The notes: generated from the sequence alone by a model not told the origin. DNA of 64,000 nucleotides from Gracilaria domingensis (GCA_022539475.1 VCMS01000213.1:62001-126000), one strand, 5' to 3'; shown: positions 46,701 to 60,097, counted from the stretch's first letter. Numbers and translations: made by a program.

Positions 46701-49700
46701 AAACCATCTGTGACACATTTGGTACGCTTAGCGTTTACAATCCGACGAGTTTGGAGACATCGACTCTGAAAGTGGTCCCTGACTTTCTCGTACTTGAACG
46801 GTTTCTCTGGTGTTAACGCGCACATTCTGCCGCATCAATGCTGCATATTCGATAATCCTTCTTCCTCGACAATTCGGACAGCAGACAGGCTGCACAAACA
46901 GCTACGCTTTAGACGACTCCAAAGATGCGCTTGACAAAATCTCAAAGACAATGGCCTCAATTGCACATGCTGTCCTTTCCAATATGACTGGAAGCCCGCT
47001 ACAAACGTTTTTGCGCTTCGCGACATGTACTGTAATCACAATGCATTTGAAGGTTCGTGAGGTCTAAGCGTGGTGCGGGTTCCTTTTCACGCGGTATGAG
47101 CAGAAGCTAGATAGCGTTGCTCAGGCATATTTACAATCGCTTTGCGTACAGAACGAAGCCGCGGCCCTGAGTATTTGGCGCACCTTCTATTCAGGCGTCT
47201 TTCCAGTTCTTGCTGTCATCTCCTGCGTCGTCTCTGGTTTCAAGGGCGCCCCAGTTATGCAAGGGCCATATAAGCTTGCTGCTGCTGGGTCGTATAGGGC
47301 GCCATCACACAACCAGCAAGCGAAGAGACGAGGAAGCGCGGATTCCGAGGATAACTCCGATGTGGGCTTCTTGCTAATTTTGTTTGCATACTTTGCAACT
47401 CTCATCGAGCGGCAAACTGAACCTCGCGCGGCCTGTAGCTGCTTCGAAGCATTGCGTTGCCTCATGCCCGCCAAGGCTTAGCCGGCTGAAACTGCAGCTT
47501 TGGCAGCATAATGGATTCCATGACACTGCTCTGGATTGCAGAACGCTCGACATCAACCTTGGTCGCTGCAAGCGTAGAATTGCCTACCTACGCGAGCCTC
47601 GTGCCAGATTCGGAACCAGCTCACCGATTGTCTCGTCAACTTGCCCTATGAGTTTCAAGCGACTCGATCAAAGGGACGAGGACATACTCGTCAGAGACCA
47701 GAGGTTTTGCAGCTCCTTTCCGGTGAGGCTACATGATACCCGCGTAGTTTCAGATTTGCGGCTCGAGCTCTGTCGCAAGTCCAACAGATTCGCGATCAAT
47801 GGCACAACGAACGCAAGGCGCTCTCATGTGTGTGTCTCGGACAGAGAGTTTTGACACGAGCGCTCTCATCCTCGTGCGCTGTGTGTGAAGGAGTCAAAGC
47901 ACAGACAGTACAAACGTCAACGGCATTGAGCGATTCTTCACCAAATAGTTTGGAGTTACGTGATTATCGAAAGTTTCGAGAGTGCCTTCCAGTGCCTTGA
48001 GCACTCTTCGCACTTTCCTTCATACATCCATAAGCCTCAGCTGTGTAGTCCAGAACCTTTAAAGAGTCTCATTCCTCCACATGTTGCGGAGGCAAGAACG
48101 TCGCCAGAGCGCGGCGAAACCCGCTTTCGCGAACGCATTGCCGGGAACGATTGAGTTGATGCAGTGGTCGCTGGCAAGCAAGTTCGCCTGATGCCTCGGC
48201 CATGAGGTGACAGACCTTGACCACCTAGCGGATATAATTTGGAGGCATAGCAAGCGAACCGCTCTAATTCGGTGATGGCAGTAAACTCAGCGCAGCAAAA
48301 GACTCTCACGTGCATCGAGCTGTTCGGATGGTCGGGATATAATTTTAAGAGGGAACTGCAGGCTCGCGCGCTTGCGATGTTCACAGGTTGACCATGGTCT
48401 TGAAAGCTCGGACTAACAGAGTCCTCGTTTGGTACAAGAGGCGCGCCACAGCCGTGTTGATTCACTTCCCAAACGCGCTTGAACTGAGAAACCTCCTTGA
48501 TTGCCCGGGACGATCACGCAGGCCGCTCGCCGGCGGTCAGAGGTCGACGAGGTTTCCAACAATATTTGCTGACCTTGGGGGGGAAGTCTGATATTGAGAG
48601 CGGGTCGCGGCTAGACCGGCGACGAGAAGCGCACAATATACATCTCCAAGGCAGACTGGGGGGCAATGAGCGTGAACAAGTCTTGCAGCTCATGCCGTAG
48701 CGTCGCGTGCCACTGCTCGCCCCGGGCGCGTTCGAAGCCAGCAGCACCAGCCAGCCGGGCTGACAGCCCGTGCTGCGTCGGTTTGCTAAGCGCGTGCTCG
48801 CAAGCGCGCGCAAAACGCGTCCGCGTCGGCGCGCACAGCACGTGCAGATTGGCGGGGACAGCAGCTTGCACCGGCGTCGGCGGCGAGCTGTGCACTAGGC
48901 AGCGAGCGCAAACAGCAGATATGCGCCACGGAGCTGCTACGCGGCTAGTGGCGACTCGCAATGCGCTCCGTCCGGCGATAATGGGCGCAAGCGGCTAGGT
49001 GGCTCCGCCGGCTAGCTGCGGCGTGGGCGGAGTTTGCGCGGCGCATCGGCAGCCGGCGGAGTTGCATGCCCGTGGTGGCCGTTGTGAGGCGGCGAGGACT
49101 TGATAAGGCGCCGCGTGCGTGTCAGCTAAGGAGAATGACGTCTTTCAGCCGTGTAGGCGGTGGTCGCACGCCGGCTCTCACAGCGGGGCGCGTGAGCAGT
49201 GGCGGGCATGAGCGGCGCCCAGCGCGGCGGCGCGAAATGGCGAGATCGCGCGTGCTCAGCGACAAGAAAAGCGCAGCGTGAGCAGCGCTACTTCGGCGCG
49301 GTGCCAGGCGGCGGGGGGCGCCAGCGGCGCTCCGCTGGAGAGAGCGCGGGGCGGCTGTGGGGTCGGCAGGCAGCGAGGGGATGCGCAGCGCAGGTAGAAC
49401 AAGCGCGGTGTAGCGATGGGGCGCGCAGCGGTCGCGGAGGAGGGCGCAGACTTTGGTGCAGCACCACCGACACGCGGCAGGGACGGCGTAGAGAGAGTTG
49501 TGACCAGCGCCGGTAGCAGGCGCGCCAGACGGTGAGCTGAGAAGAGAGCGACATAGAAATATAATGACGTGAACTGGTCCAAATCATATTGGTCGTATGA
49601 TTTGGGTACATGAGACATATTTGTCATCAATTATGCTCTGCTGCTACATTTTGTACCAATAAACGATCATAGAATACAATACGGCAAGGCTCCAAATGGC

Positions 49701-51393
49701 CACTGTACTGTAACGCACATTATAATACGGGCCCCCCATTTTTTAAAAAAAAAATTCTTATTTTTGGAAATAATTACGGCACTAATCGGGCAGTTATAGC
49801 CGAAATTGATGTTATCATTGCGAAGTCTTGAATGAGAGCTAAGAGCGGCATGGATGCCCGTCTGGTTGGTTTGGTTATCAGACGTACGCCCATTCAGGCC
49901 GATGTCATCCGGGCCCGAGCCTTCTTCGCATGTCCCGGACCTACTGCCAGGGTTTCGGAGGTTTCGTACTTGGGCAGGTGGCTTCCTGGGTAATGCTGAG
50001 GTTCTTGAAAGTGTCACTCGTACGTCACGATGTCTTAGATCAGTGTGGTGTGCTTCGTGCAATGTGTCTGTGCTACGAGGCGTCTGAGCTTGTACGCAGC
50101 TGGAGCGCACGGTCGACAAAAGATTTTGGTAGAAAGATGCATCGTGGTTGCACGTCCTTAACCAACTGGCAGATCATCCCAGTTTTGGTAGGGCGATTCG
50201 CATGTCCGGCTGATGATGAAGCGTTTGTCATGGTCGCCGGTCGCTCATTTCGCGCAGGATTCGCGTGTTGAACATAATTTGGCGAAATCGAGGAAAGTTA
50301 ATATTCCTTGTTGGCATTGTAGGACTGAAAGAGCCCTCTGTGGAACGAATATGACGGTGTCGAGAGTATGTACTAAGGATAGGTCAGATGTGCAATCTTT
50401 GCCAGGTTGTCGCAGTCAAAATAAGAATGATGCCTGCTTAGTACGTGGATGAGGCGCATCGCTTGGCGCTGGACGACACGAGGTTTTTCGGGGGCATATC
50501 TATGATAAGTGTAGATACGCGTAGTATTGATATTTGATCGTATTCATAAATGTTAGGACCGTTGGAGGTTATGTTCTTCCGATCTGCTCTAACGAACGTA
50601 TTTTGCGCTTTCTCCAGCTTCTCTTCTATGCTCGGCATCGTGTCCGAATCCGTGGAGAGGTGCATCGAAGAGGTTAGGACTGTAAATAAAGGAGAAAGTG
50701 GATCTGTAGTATTCAGGGAAGTGAAGGAGCGTTCCCAAGCTCTGTGGTGGATGCCCGTGGGGATGTTTACAGCGGGTAACCGACACGGGAGTGATGCTGC
50801 GTACACGGGATGGAGGCAATGGCGAGTGGTGAATGAAGAGACCTGACGCTGCTTCGCGGGAAGTACGACACGAAAGCATCATCTCCAAAGGGTAGTTTGG
50901 CGAGAGGGAGAAATGTTTCTTGAGTGTTGATGAGCGCTGCAATGTTGTGGCGTCCAAACGGCGGAGGCGGAGGAGCGAAGACGGCCCGCGATGGTCCGTG
51001 ATACTGTCGGGTGTACTGGAGCGGCGGGACGCACGACGAATCGGTAGGCGACAGCGAAGTGAATAGGGATCGGCGGGGCTCCTCTCGGGCAAGAGCGCAA
51101 AGTAAATAAATTGCTTCTAGATTTAAGGTGGGGAGCCCTGATGGTGAAAGCTGATAGCAGGTGGTTTGTCATGAGATGAGTCTGCGATTGCATCGCACTT
51201 GGGAAAATGAAACGACTAGCCGAGCGCAGATTTGAGAGAGAGGTGGGAAAAAGAGTGGATGGTGTGGAGAAGTCGACCTCTAACATAACTAGGAGACCCA
51301 GATTAAACTGCTCGCGAGCTGGAATTCATCTTCAAAATTTCTATTTTTTGAGTGCAAGCTCTCCCCGGCGCAAATGCCAAACTACTTAGTTTC
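43700..51393. other. 7.7-kb region without a supported gene
   Basis: Two CpG-dense blocks (43740-44150 and 48700-49540) and AT-richer DNA between. A minus-strand frame at 44843-44436 has a zinc-finger-like YCQRCGAGF...H and a second CxxC, but no complete finger. No long frames with family features, no rRNA, and no tRNA that I could fold by eye. Confidence 0.4.
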
Positions 51394-51918
51394 NNNNNNN
51401 NNNNNNNNNNNNNNNNNNNNNNNNNNNNNNNNNNNNNNNNNNNNNNNNNNNNNNNNNNNNNNNNNNNNNNNNNNNNNNNNNNNNNNNNNNNNNNNNNNNN
51501 NNNNNNNNNNNNNNNNNNNNNNNNNNNNNNNNNNNNNNNNNNNNNNNNNNNNNNNNNNNNNNNNNNNNNNNNNNNNNNNNNNNNNNNNNNNNNNNNNNNN
51601 NNNNNNNNNNNNNNNNNNNNNNNNNNNNNNNNNNNNNNNNNNNNNNNNNNNNNNNNNNNNNNNNNNNNNNNNNNNNNNNNNNNNNNNNNNNNNNNNNNNN
51701 NNNNNNNNNNNNNNNNNNNNNNNNNNNNNNNNNNNNNNNNNNNNNNNNNNNNNNNNNNNNNNNNNNNNNNNNNNNNNNNNNNNNNNNNNNNNNNNNNNNN
51801 NNNNNNNNNNNNNNNNNNNNNNNNNNNNNNNNNNNNNNNNNNNNNNNNNNNNNNNNNNNNNNNNNNNNNNNNNNNNNNNNNNNNNNNNNNNNNNNNNNNN
51901 NNNNNNNNNNNNNNNNNN
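51394..51918. other. Assembly gap (525 N)
   Basis: Run of unknown bases that removes the upstream part of the copia fragment. Confidence 0.99.
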
Positions 51919-52155
51919 CGAGACTTTCAGTTGCACCAGATGGACGTGAAGACTGCGTTTCTGAACGGTGGCCTTGACGAGACAGTGTACATGGAGCAGC
52001 CAATGAGGTTCACACAGCAGGGAAAGAAGGACTTGGTGTGCCGACTGAAGAAAGCGATCTATGGGCTTAGACAAGCACCAAGACAGTGGCACGCCAAGAT
52101 ATACGCTTTCCTTGTTGGTGAAATGCACCTCAAGCCGAATGACGCAGACGCGTCT
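51919..52155 (+). mobile_element. Ty1/copia reverse-transcriptase fragment (fossil)
   Basis: The frame opening directly after the gap carries copia-type RT motifs (MDVKTAFLNG, VYMEQP, KAIYGLRQAPRQW). Only about 75-80 residues are visible. The left side is hidden by the gap and the right side stops at the junction with the Plavaka-like element. A partial, broken copy of a retrotransposon pol gene. Confidence 0.85.
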
Positions 52156-52627
52156 GTCTCTTGCAGATGCTAGTTTTTGGCGAGGGTCGTCCAGTAAATG
52201 TTTTGAAAAAATATCGAGATCAACTATTTCAAAGTTTGAAGATAATTGCTTGGGTCGTGCAGAATCGCTGTGCAGTGAATACTGGTGGGTTTTCCACTCG
52301 TGCTAGTTCTTTAGTCGAGGGCTACCTGAACGGTATTTCGCGAAGTCTAGGTTCAGTTTCCATTAAGGTGCAAATTACACGATACCTTCTGCGGAATGAT
52401 ACCCTGCAACGCATTTAATACTGTTGCTAGTACAGATGATGTCCATTATGAAATCATACCGTTTTATTCGTATCTATTCTTCTATCGACCGCTTTTGCTA
52501 AACATTACTTCGCTATATTAAATGTACCATTTCCCCATGATGAAGCGGGTGTAGGCGCAATCTGCGCCAGATGCCGCAGAGGGCACCTGCACCAAAGTGC
52601 GGTATCGGTAGAACAAATACGCACTCC

Positions 52628-52713
52628 GAGAGGATGAGGCGCGAAGCGCCTCATCCTCTCAGTTCCTCATGTAGGGAACCATGCCCAGATGCATGGTTCC
52701 CTACTTGAGGAAC
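52628..52713. repeat. Two adjacent hairpins, left subterminal
   Basis: 52628-52660: perfect 15-bp arms (GAGAGGATGAGGCGC), loop GAA. 52662-52713: 23-bp arms with one mismatch, six-base loop. Conserved with losses in the short copy. Candidate transposase-binding or structural sites. Confidence 0.85.
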
Positions 52714-52759
52714 CTGCACCTGCAACTCGTGAGCTACGTCCACATCAAAAGTCATTTAC

Positions 52760-53500
52760 CTGTATACGCAAGCAGAAAGTATCCATAAGATAGTCAATGA
52801 TCCGTTGGATACATTTGAAATGCGATGGAACGTACCATTGATAAAACAAAACAGAAACGTTGCGCTAGAAAAGTCGAGGGACCTAGTAACTCGCAAAAGG
52901 AAAAAAAAGCAGGAAAAGGGTCGGTTAGATTACCAGCCCACCATCATCGTAAAACGCGAAAGGTGTCGAAGCGAGAACTCACAAGCAAGGACACCAAGAA
53001 TGCCCATGCAGCAAACATACCGCAAGATGCGATAAACGAAAGAGCAGCCTATGTCCCAACCAAGCACCAGAATCGCCTATCCCGAACAGTCAGACATCGA
53101 TCTTGAGAGACGATATGAAATTGGTCGTTTACCTGTATACGAAAGCAGAAAGTATCCATAAGTTAGTCAATGCTCCGTTGGATACATTTGAAATGCGATG
53201 GAACGTACAATTGATAAAGCAAAACAGAAACGTTGCGCTAGAAAAGTCGAGGGACCTAGTATCTCGCAAAAGAAAGAAAAAGAAGGAAAGGGATCGGTTA
53301 GATTACCAGAATTCCATTCATCGTAAAACGCGAAAGGTGTCGAAGCGAGAACTCACAAGCAAGGACACCAGGAATGCCCATGCACTAAACATACCGCAAG
53401 ATGCAATAAACGAAAGAGCAGCCTCTGTCCCAACCAAGTACCAGAATCGCCTATCCCGAACAGTCAGAGATCCAAGATCGCCCAGAAACCAAAAGTAGCG
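52760..53500. repeat. ~370-bp subterminal tandem repeat, two copies
   Basis: Units start near 52762 and 53132 (CCTGTATACGAAAGCAGAAAG) and remain alike for over 300 bp. Long open frames here reflect the repeat and are not genes. Confidence 0.85.
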
Positions 53501-53799
53501 CAAGACGCGAGACGCTAGAGCCTATGGCGCAACGAAATGAACCATTAGTCGCGTAGTTACAGTCGTCGCTTTGGGTTACGGGGTTCGCGTTTTCACTCTT
53601 CAACTCGTTCTATATCTTGAAGAAATAGAAGAAGTTGAGGGTGAAAACGGGAACCCGGTAACCCAAAGCTTTTTTCCTGCCGTTTGCATGTCGCAGAGCG
53701 CGAAGAAACGTGGTGAGGATTGGTTAATTTACAGCAAAGATACGTGGAAGGATATGGAAGAACGTACGAATAGACTGCACGGAATACATCCGTGAGATA

Positions 53800-53890
53800 C
53801 GGATGACTCCGTCCTACTTTTTTCCGCCCTCTACTCTAAGGAGCCTCCATAAAGTAGAGGGAGGAAAAAAGAAGGACGGAGCGGAGTGTT
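53800..53890. repeat. Imperfect ~29-bp-arm hairpin
   Basis: CTCCGTCCT...CCCTCTACT pairs with AGTAGAGGG...AGGACGGAG with a few mismatches, just upstream of the transposase. Confidence 0.7.
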
Positions 53891-54154
53891 ACGCGAGGAT
53901 GTAGATGGCACGGATCACGACGGTAACGGAAGGTCGGACGTCGGCGGCGCGGCGGCGGCGGCGGAGGGAAGAGATTTATTTTTCTGTGCGAGATTGGACA
54001 TGTATACAGCGTACAACGTTGGAAAATCACAGGTTTATAACCATTGGGAGATAATACGAAAAGTACACCCTTGTGTTGAGGTCGACGTGTACCTACGTTC
54101 CTTTTTGAACGAAAGCACGTGATTTAAACTCAAAATATATTCTCCGTTCTCAGC

Positions 54155-57100
54155 ATGACGTCGATTTTGACTGTCGCTCGACCTCCTTCCCCCTTCGGAC
54201 GACCTTCCCTTGCAGTCTTTGTCGTCCTTTCTCGTTCATTTCTTCTTCCCGTGGTCTACTACTGTACACATAAGAAGCGTGGGTGCCCCTTCGTTACTCG
54301 CCGAGGAGTCTTATCTCTTCAACAGCATGTCAACCATTGCCCGTTTCGTCTGAAAGCAGCGCTGGAAGACGACAATAGCCGGCCCATTCGGAGAAGCAAG
54401 CGTCTCAAGCTTTCCGCGCCCACGCCCGCATCTTCCGAAACGGTCACTGCCCCTTGTCGCCTTCCCGAGCTTCCGGTGTCCGAGGACATCGTTGACCCCA
54501 CTCCGTGCGCCCCTCCCATTCCAGACACTTCGCATTGTGTTTCTCCTTCCCCGGGTCCCGCGGCATTAGAGCGAGAACACGGAAGCACTTCCCGCCCAGT
54601 GCCTTTTAAGGAGGCCCTCGGTGATTTGCATATGGATTATCTCACGGTTTGTCTGGCTTCAGTAGCTTCCAACCTTGGTCATCGTGAGGCAGAAGAGCTA
54701 GTTGGGCTACTTCGGGACCCGCGATTCTCGCAAAAGCGATGCAACGAGACCATAACAAGTTCCAAGCGCTGTACAGAACTGAAGAACGCCATTTTCGAAC
54801 GATACGCCTCAAAGGATGGTTTCAATCGAAGAACTGTTTCGCCAGAAGGATGTAAGTTCAGCGCCACCCTCTACACGAGAGACCCCGTTCAGACACTTGT
54901 GAAATAGCTCCAGTAGGCTAACAACGAAAACACATTCTTCCACCCTATACCTCAGACCCACTCCACGAAAATATCTCACCCCATGTCCGGCTCTCTCGCA
55001 AGAGACGCTACCTCAAAACTTAAGGAAATGGTCATGGGCTCTTTGGATAGTAGAATAGTGTGGTACTCCCAAGAAATAAGTTACAGTGAATCTTTCCTAG
55101 GTCTTCTGCAGGTATACACCGAAAAGTCTTCAACAACTCTAAAGCAAACATCGGTTACCGCCTATCCTCTTCACCTCATATTTCTCAACTTCTCCTACGA
55201 GCTACGCCGTAAGTGCATCCGTGATGACCTCACAGTAGTGGCATACTTCCCTACCACACTGATCGAGGTTTCCGCATCTGAAGCAGACGCAATGCCATTC
55301 GTTTCTAGCAAGTCTCTACGCGAGTCCAGGATGCAAATCCTTCAAGAATCTCTTCGTCAAGTCCTGGAGCCCATTCTAAATCTCACGCAGAAAGGTTTTC
55401 AGTTCATCAGCGAAGACAAACTAAGTCGAGTGTGCCATCCTCTGCTTGCAAGTTATTGTGCGGATATTCCTGAGGCTAAGGACATTCTGTCCATTCTTCA
55501 TGGGACCAAAACGGAAAGCCCGTGTCATAGATGCAAAGTCTCTCGCTCATCTTTATGCAGTCCTATTCCCACCTCATTCAACGGACGTTCTCAAAAAAGC
55601 ACGAAAAGCATCCGAAAGACATACACAGCTATCTTGAAACATGCACAAAAAGACGAGGCGGAAAGACGTCAACGTCGTGCGAGGGAGAGGAGATCTCAAG
55701 CGGATACTCTGATGCGTTCAAATTCCATATCTCTCATTCCTTCGTTCCTCAAAACTTCGGTAAGCCTTGGAATGATCCCGGGATTTTCTCCATACAATCT
55801 GTTCTCATTCGAACCATTACACAACTTGCATCTCGACATCTCGAAGCTGATAAAAACGGCCACAATCGAGATACTGCAGTCAGACACCCTGTGCACCACA
55901 ATAGGAACATCTGCATCGCGTTCATTTCGAACGATACGCACCCAACTCCTCAACCATGCAAACGCAATTCTAGCTGCCATAGAACGCGATTCTCCTGCCA
56001 AAGGTTTACATATCGATTTCTCCACGCAGGAGAAAGGCAAATCTTTGAATGGTATCTTCACGAAAGACGGTCTCCGTGGAATGCTGGAGGCCAAAAACTA
56101 CAAAGCACTTGACATGGTCTTCCCCTTCATAGGAGCATTCTTTGACATATGCTGTGGAGAACAGGACGTTGCCCCAATCACAGGCGTTTTCTCTCAGTAC
56201 TCGGACTTGCTCTCGACCTTATTCAGATACAATCGTGAGCCGTATTGGACTGAAAGCTCTCTCCTGTGTCTTAGTTCGAAGATTGAAGCCTTCAAGCGTT
56301 CCGCAACAAAGACTCTGGCGGATTTTCATCCCTCCAGACTAGGAACTCTGAAGTTTCATCTTCTCGATCATCTCGTGGACGATATTCGCCGTCTGGGAAG
56401 TATCAAGTACTACGACGCAGGCATATACGAACATGCACACCTGCTATTTAAGAGACACTACAAAAAAACGTCCAGAAGAACAGCAACGGCTGTGGAGGAG
56501 ACTATTCGCTCCATTGAGCACGGACATGTTAGAAAGCAATGGAATGGCAATACTCCTTACCAGCGTAATTTAGGTTTACCAGGAACTTCCACACAGCTTC
56601 CTCGATTTGCAATGAGAGGGCGTTCTTTCACTTCACGAGCTCTTCAAAATTGTGTTTCAAGTATGTCCAGTTCAAAAACATGGACTGCTGTTAGAGAGAT
56701 GTTCTCAAGTACGGACACAAGGTCGATTCTTGACCAAATTGGTGAACAGGCCCTTCCTCCTTTCCTCAGTCTCGTGAAAGAAACACTGGATGAGCACTCT
56801 ATTACATACTTCCCAGAAAGAACGAGGATAACTCTTGTGAATTTGGCCCTCGTGAAAGGCGGTTTCGTTCCGACTCTTGAACACTTCGATTCGTCTTCTA
56901 AGACACTTAAGCTGGGACGACCCAAATACCCCATCATCCAACGAGTCTTCGCTTCTCCAGCATTTGGTCCCAGTAGAAAGCCAAAGTTTTCCACTGTATT
57001 GGTAAGCGGAGAAGATTCAGAGACTTGGGTTGCCCAGGTAGTCGCTCTGATTCGAATATCTCTCCTTGATTCTGCACTTAACCGCACCAGAGGTGGTATT

Positions 57101-57187
57101 CGTCCGGTATTTCGAGATTTTACCCCCCGCAACAAACATCGACCACATATTGAAATGCACATCTTTACGGTGGGCTACAAACGATGA
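54155..57187 (+). CDS. Plavaka-like (CMC superfamily) transposase
   Basis: Cut-and-paste transposase. One frame from the ATG at 54155 to the stop at 57187 with two TAG codons (54905, 54914) between an N-terminal part and the catalytic part (the latter open from the ATG at 54983, 734 residues). The N-terminal ~60 residues hold a Cys/His cluster (CTHKKRGCPF...QQHVNHCPF) like the zinc finger of Plavaka proteins. The core shows Plavaka landmarks: YPLHLIFLNFSYELRRK then VVAYFPTTL; LEPIL...HPLLASYCADIPEAK; CHRCK; FEPLHNLHLDISKLI; and the C-terminal YEHAHLLFKRHYKKTSRR. A consensus donor GTAAGT at 54852 precedes the two stops; with an acceptor at ~55003 (CGCAAGAG) a 153-base intron would keep frame and remove both. 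Otherwise the gene is broken in two. Confidence 0.8.
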
Positions 57188-57379
57188 AAAGAACCACACT
57201 CTTCCGTTTCTTCGTCATTCCAAAGCGGAGACTATCGTAGAGTTAACTCCTTGGTACGGGATGGTTCCGGCTTCTGCACTACAGGGAACTGTCCATGTTG
57301 TTCGATCAAACTACCCTGCTCCACCTTTTTGTTCTCCACTTCAATGGTTTCAACACCGATTCTACATCAATCGATTCTA

Positions 57380-59824
57380 TCATGATTCAGATGAAGGACC
57401 AACTGAGCACGTTGATCTTGTACAGCCTTTAACATTAAGGGCTCCATCCTGTACATGTTCACCTGGTGGTGCCTTTTCTTGTGATCCTGTGCTACTTCCG
57501 AAATCGTTCATGTCCATTTCCTTGAACTCCATATCCCCTTCCTCGCATTCACCAACGAAACAATCGCTAATAGAACCCAACCTTCGGCTCACACTGTCAA
57601 TAAAAAAATGTTCTTTCACAGTGAGGTAAAGTCTTCCGTTCGACGGCATTCGATATCCAAATGTAGCCTCTCTCATGTCATTACCAAGAACCTTAGTCCA
57701 AGCTTCCGTTGTCGTTCCAAAATTATGAAACTCGCTGGAATTGGTCCTCAAGACATGTTGCCTAACATCCCCCAGAACATTCTTTAAACACAGAGGTAGC
57801 AGTTCAGCAAACTTCTTTGTAAACAGTTTCTGTCTCTGGCCACCCCTTGACACATCCGTACTTAGAAGGCTCACAACCGTCAACACCCAAGCGTCCAAAC
57901 GTGCGAGCAACAGTATTGTGCCATCTAAAAAGGTGCCCGTATCCTTGTCTTCCACATCATACCCAATAAACTCCTTCAGCACTTGTACCCCGACACGGTT
58001 TCGGAAGAACAAGTGTTGATCTTCCGTCGGCAGATCCTCGACATTGTCCGCATTGGAGTACTTTAGACGAACAAATGGGGCTTTTCTCCACCATGAAGTG
58101 TTCGGTACACCATTTTCGTCAAGACGCAGTATGTTCTCCTGCGCTTCCTTCAACTGCATTGTGAGTTCGTCAGCATTCTCTCCTACCAGCTCTGTTCTTC
58201 TCCAAATCAGATCGTACCCCAGGAGCAGAAATAGTTTATCCCTCGTATTTCTCTTACGAACGCCCACGACGTCACTCATGGTCTGCCGCATTCTCTGCCT
58301 AAGGCACATATCTGCACAAAGTTCCAGTATACACCTGTCGGTAAGAGATGCTTTTCTAATACCTTCCCAGCTCAACTCCTTCAACTCGCTTTCAACCATT
58401 TTCTTCAGCAAAGCATCTGGCCCCCCCTCTACCGACGGTGTGAACATGCCAAAACTGCCCAAGAGCTCCACGGGGTTTTTAGGAACCATGTATGAACCAC
58501 CTTCCTCCGGCTCAATAAGCCCTTCCCCACTCTCAGTTGCGTCTTCCACCTTCTCGGCACGGTTACCCCAATTTCGGGTGAGCGAATCACCTTCGAGCCA
58601 TAGCTCACTTGTTTCTCTCCTTGCCCACGTGAGCATGTTGTGATACACTGCTCGAGCAACCCCTCGAAACTCGTCGCACACCTCAATTTTATGCTTCTTT
58701 CGACCTGTCTGCCCAGGTTCACCAGCACGTGTACTCCTATCTCCCTCCTGTTTCAGTGCCCCTCTTAGCCCTTCAATGACTAGATCCTTCTCTTCAAGCC
58801 TCTTTTTCAAAGCCGTACTCTGCTCTTGGGCGACCTTCACTAGAATTCCCCGAACCATCAAGTCCTCTTGTAGCGTCTTAACCTTTTCTTTCAAGCAATT
58901 CAGTTCATTTAAAAGATCACGTTTGTTCATAGAGGTTGAATTCACACCAGTGTGGATATCTTTCGGTATTTCCCTAGCCTCTTCGGCGACAGGCCCCGGT
59001 TATGCCGCAGGATTCGTTGTTATTTCGTTATCGGAACTATCCTCATGTGCCATACTCTTAGACACGAGAGGCTGCAGGCGTTCTGTGTCCACCCTTGGCA
59101 CGGCTCCGAGCTCCAACTCCCGTGTCTGTCCTCCTCCATGGCATCGTATATCAGATGAATTGGGCCTCGTACGAGCTGCAACGGCCCCCATTCTGGAAAG
59201 AGGGGAAGGTCGAGGAGTAACTCGTCTATCAGTTGTCTCTCGATTTCTTATTGTCTTTCTCCCTTTTCCGGACCCATTGCGAGGCATAATACGATTCATA
59301 GCGGCCCCAGTTCTAGAAGACAGGGAGGGACGTGACGATCTTAATATACTAGGGCTCTCACGACTTCTCGTCATTGTCTCTTGTTGTCCAGATCCACTGG
59401 GCGACTTAACCCGCGCCCCAGTAGCTCCGGTCTTCGATATCGGCCTGGGGCATGAAGGTTTTGGTGTCATACGAACCTCTTCAGTTCCAGTTGTCATGCC
59501 CTCCTGTTCTGACCCGCTGGGCCGAGTAACCTCATCTTCTTGAGGAGCAGAGACAGATGCACGATTTGCATTATCGGCAGTTGACGGCACGACATCGTTC
59601 GCTGATCCACGAATTCTTGACGCAATCCCGGAAGACGCTCCGCTGCGAGATGGGCGAGAGAGTACTGTAGAAGGACGCCCACTGACTCTCTCCTTCGTCG
59701 AGGACGACCTCCGTTTAAGAAGTGCGGTGCTTGTAGCCTGATTCGTATCATCCGATGCTCTTCTCTTCTTCTGTCCACTCTTGTTCCGCTGCGTACTATT
59801 TCGCTTTCTCGGCGTTATACCCAT
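57380..59824 (-). CDS. Ser/Arg-rich coiled-coil accessory protein, one in-frame stop
   Basis: One frame of 815 codons from the ATG at 59824 to 57380 with a single TAA (59002-59000). Before the stop lies a ~274-residue disordered part rich in Arg, Ser, Pro and Thr (PRKRNSTQRNKSGQKKRR at the start, a likely nuclear signal). After it comes a heptad coiled coil (LLNELNCLKEKVKTLQEDL ... LEEKDLVIEGLRGAL), then ~400 residues of mixed structure with conserved-looking motifs (CADMCLRQRMRQTMSDVVG, FLDGTILLLARLDAW). No family recognised. It converges on the transposase with 192 bases between them. Because frame and coding character continue across the stop, the two parts were one protein. Possibly a DNA- or chromatin-associated partner of the element (inference). 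Confidence 0.6.
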
Positions 59825-59859
59825 GTTGTGGAGATAAACGGGGTAATGACACGAAATTG

Positions 59860-59892
59860 TTGGGGGGGAGGGGGTGGGGGGGGGGGGGGAGG
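59860..59892. repeat. G-rich run (possible quadruplex)
   Basis: About 30 nearly pure G residues upstream of the coiled-coil gene start; hard to sequence and possibly structured. Confidence 0.7.
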
Positions 59893-60097
59893 TGCATGGT
59901 TCAGATATTCTGGGAGACTCCGCAGTTCCTGCTTTTTTGGAATTTGAGGTGCCCAATGGGTCGCAAATATCGCCGTTACAAATAAATGAAGAGCTCCAGT
60001 GTACATGTACAACGCGTATTGCAGGCAGCTGCAACATTCACAAGCATATTTACTTTCTATTCGGTACTGAACTCATCTATTGCTCCAATGTCAGAGT

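Noticed and set aside
51352-52173. Long frames over the second gap
   Set aside because: Only the part after 51918 is real sequence; it is the copia fragment.
52805-53498. Lys/Arg-rich plus-strand frames before the transposase
   Set aside because: They fall within the ~370-bp subterminal tandem repeat and reflect its A-rich composition; no family match.
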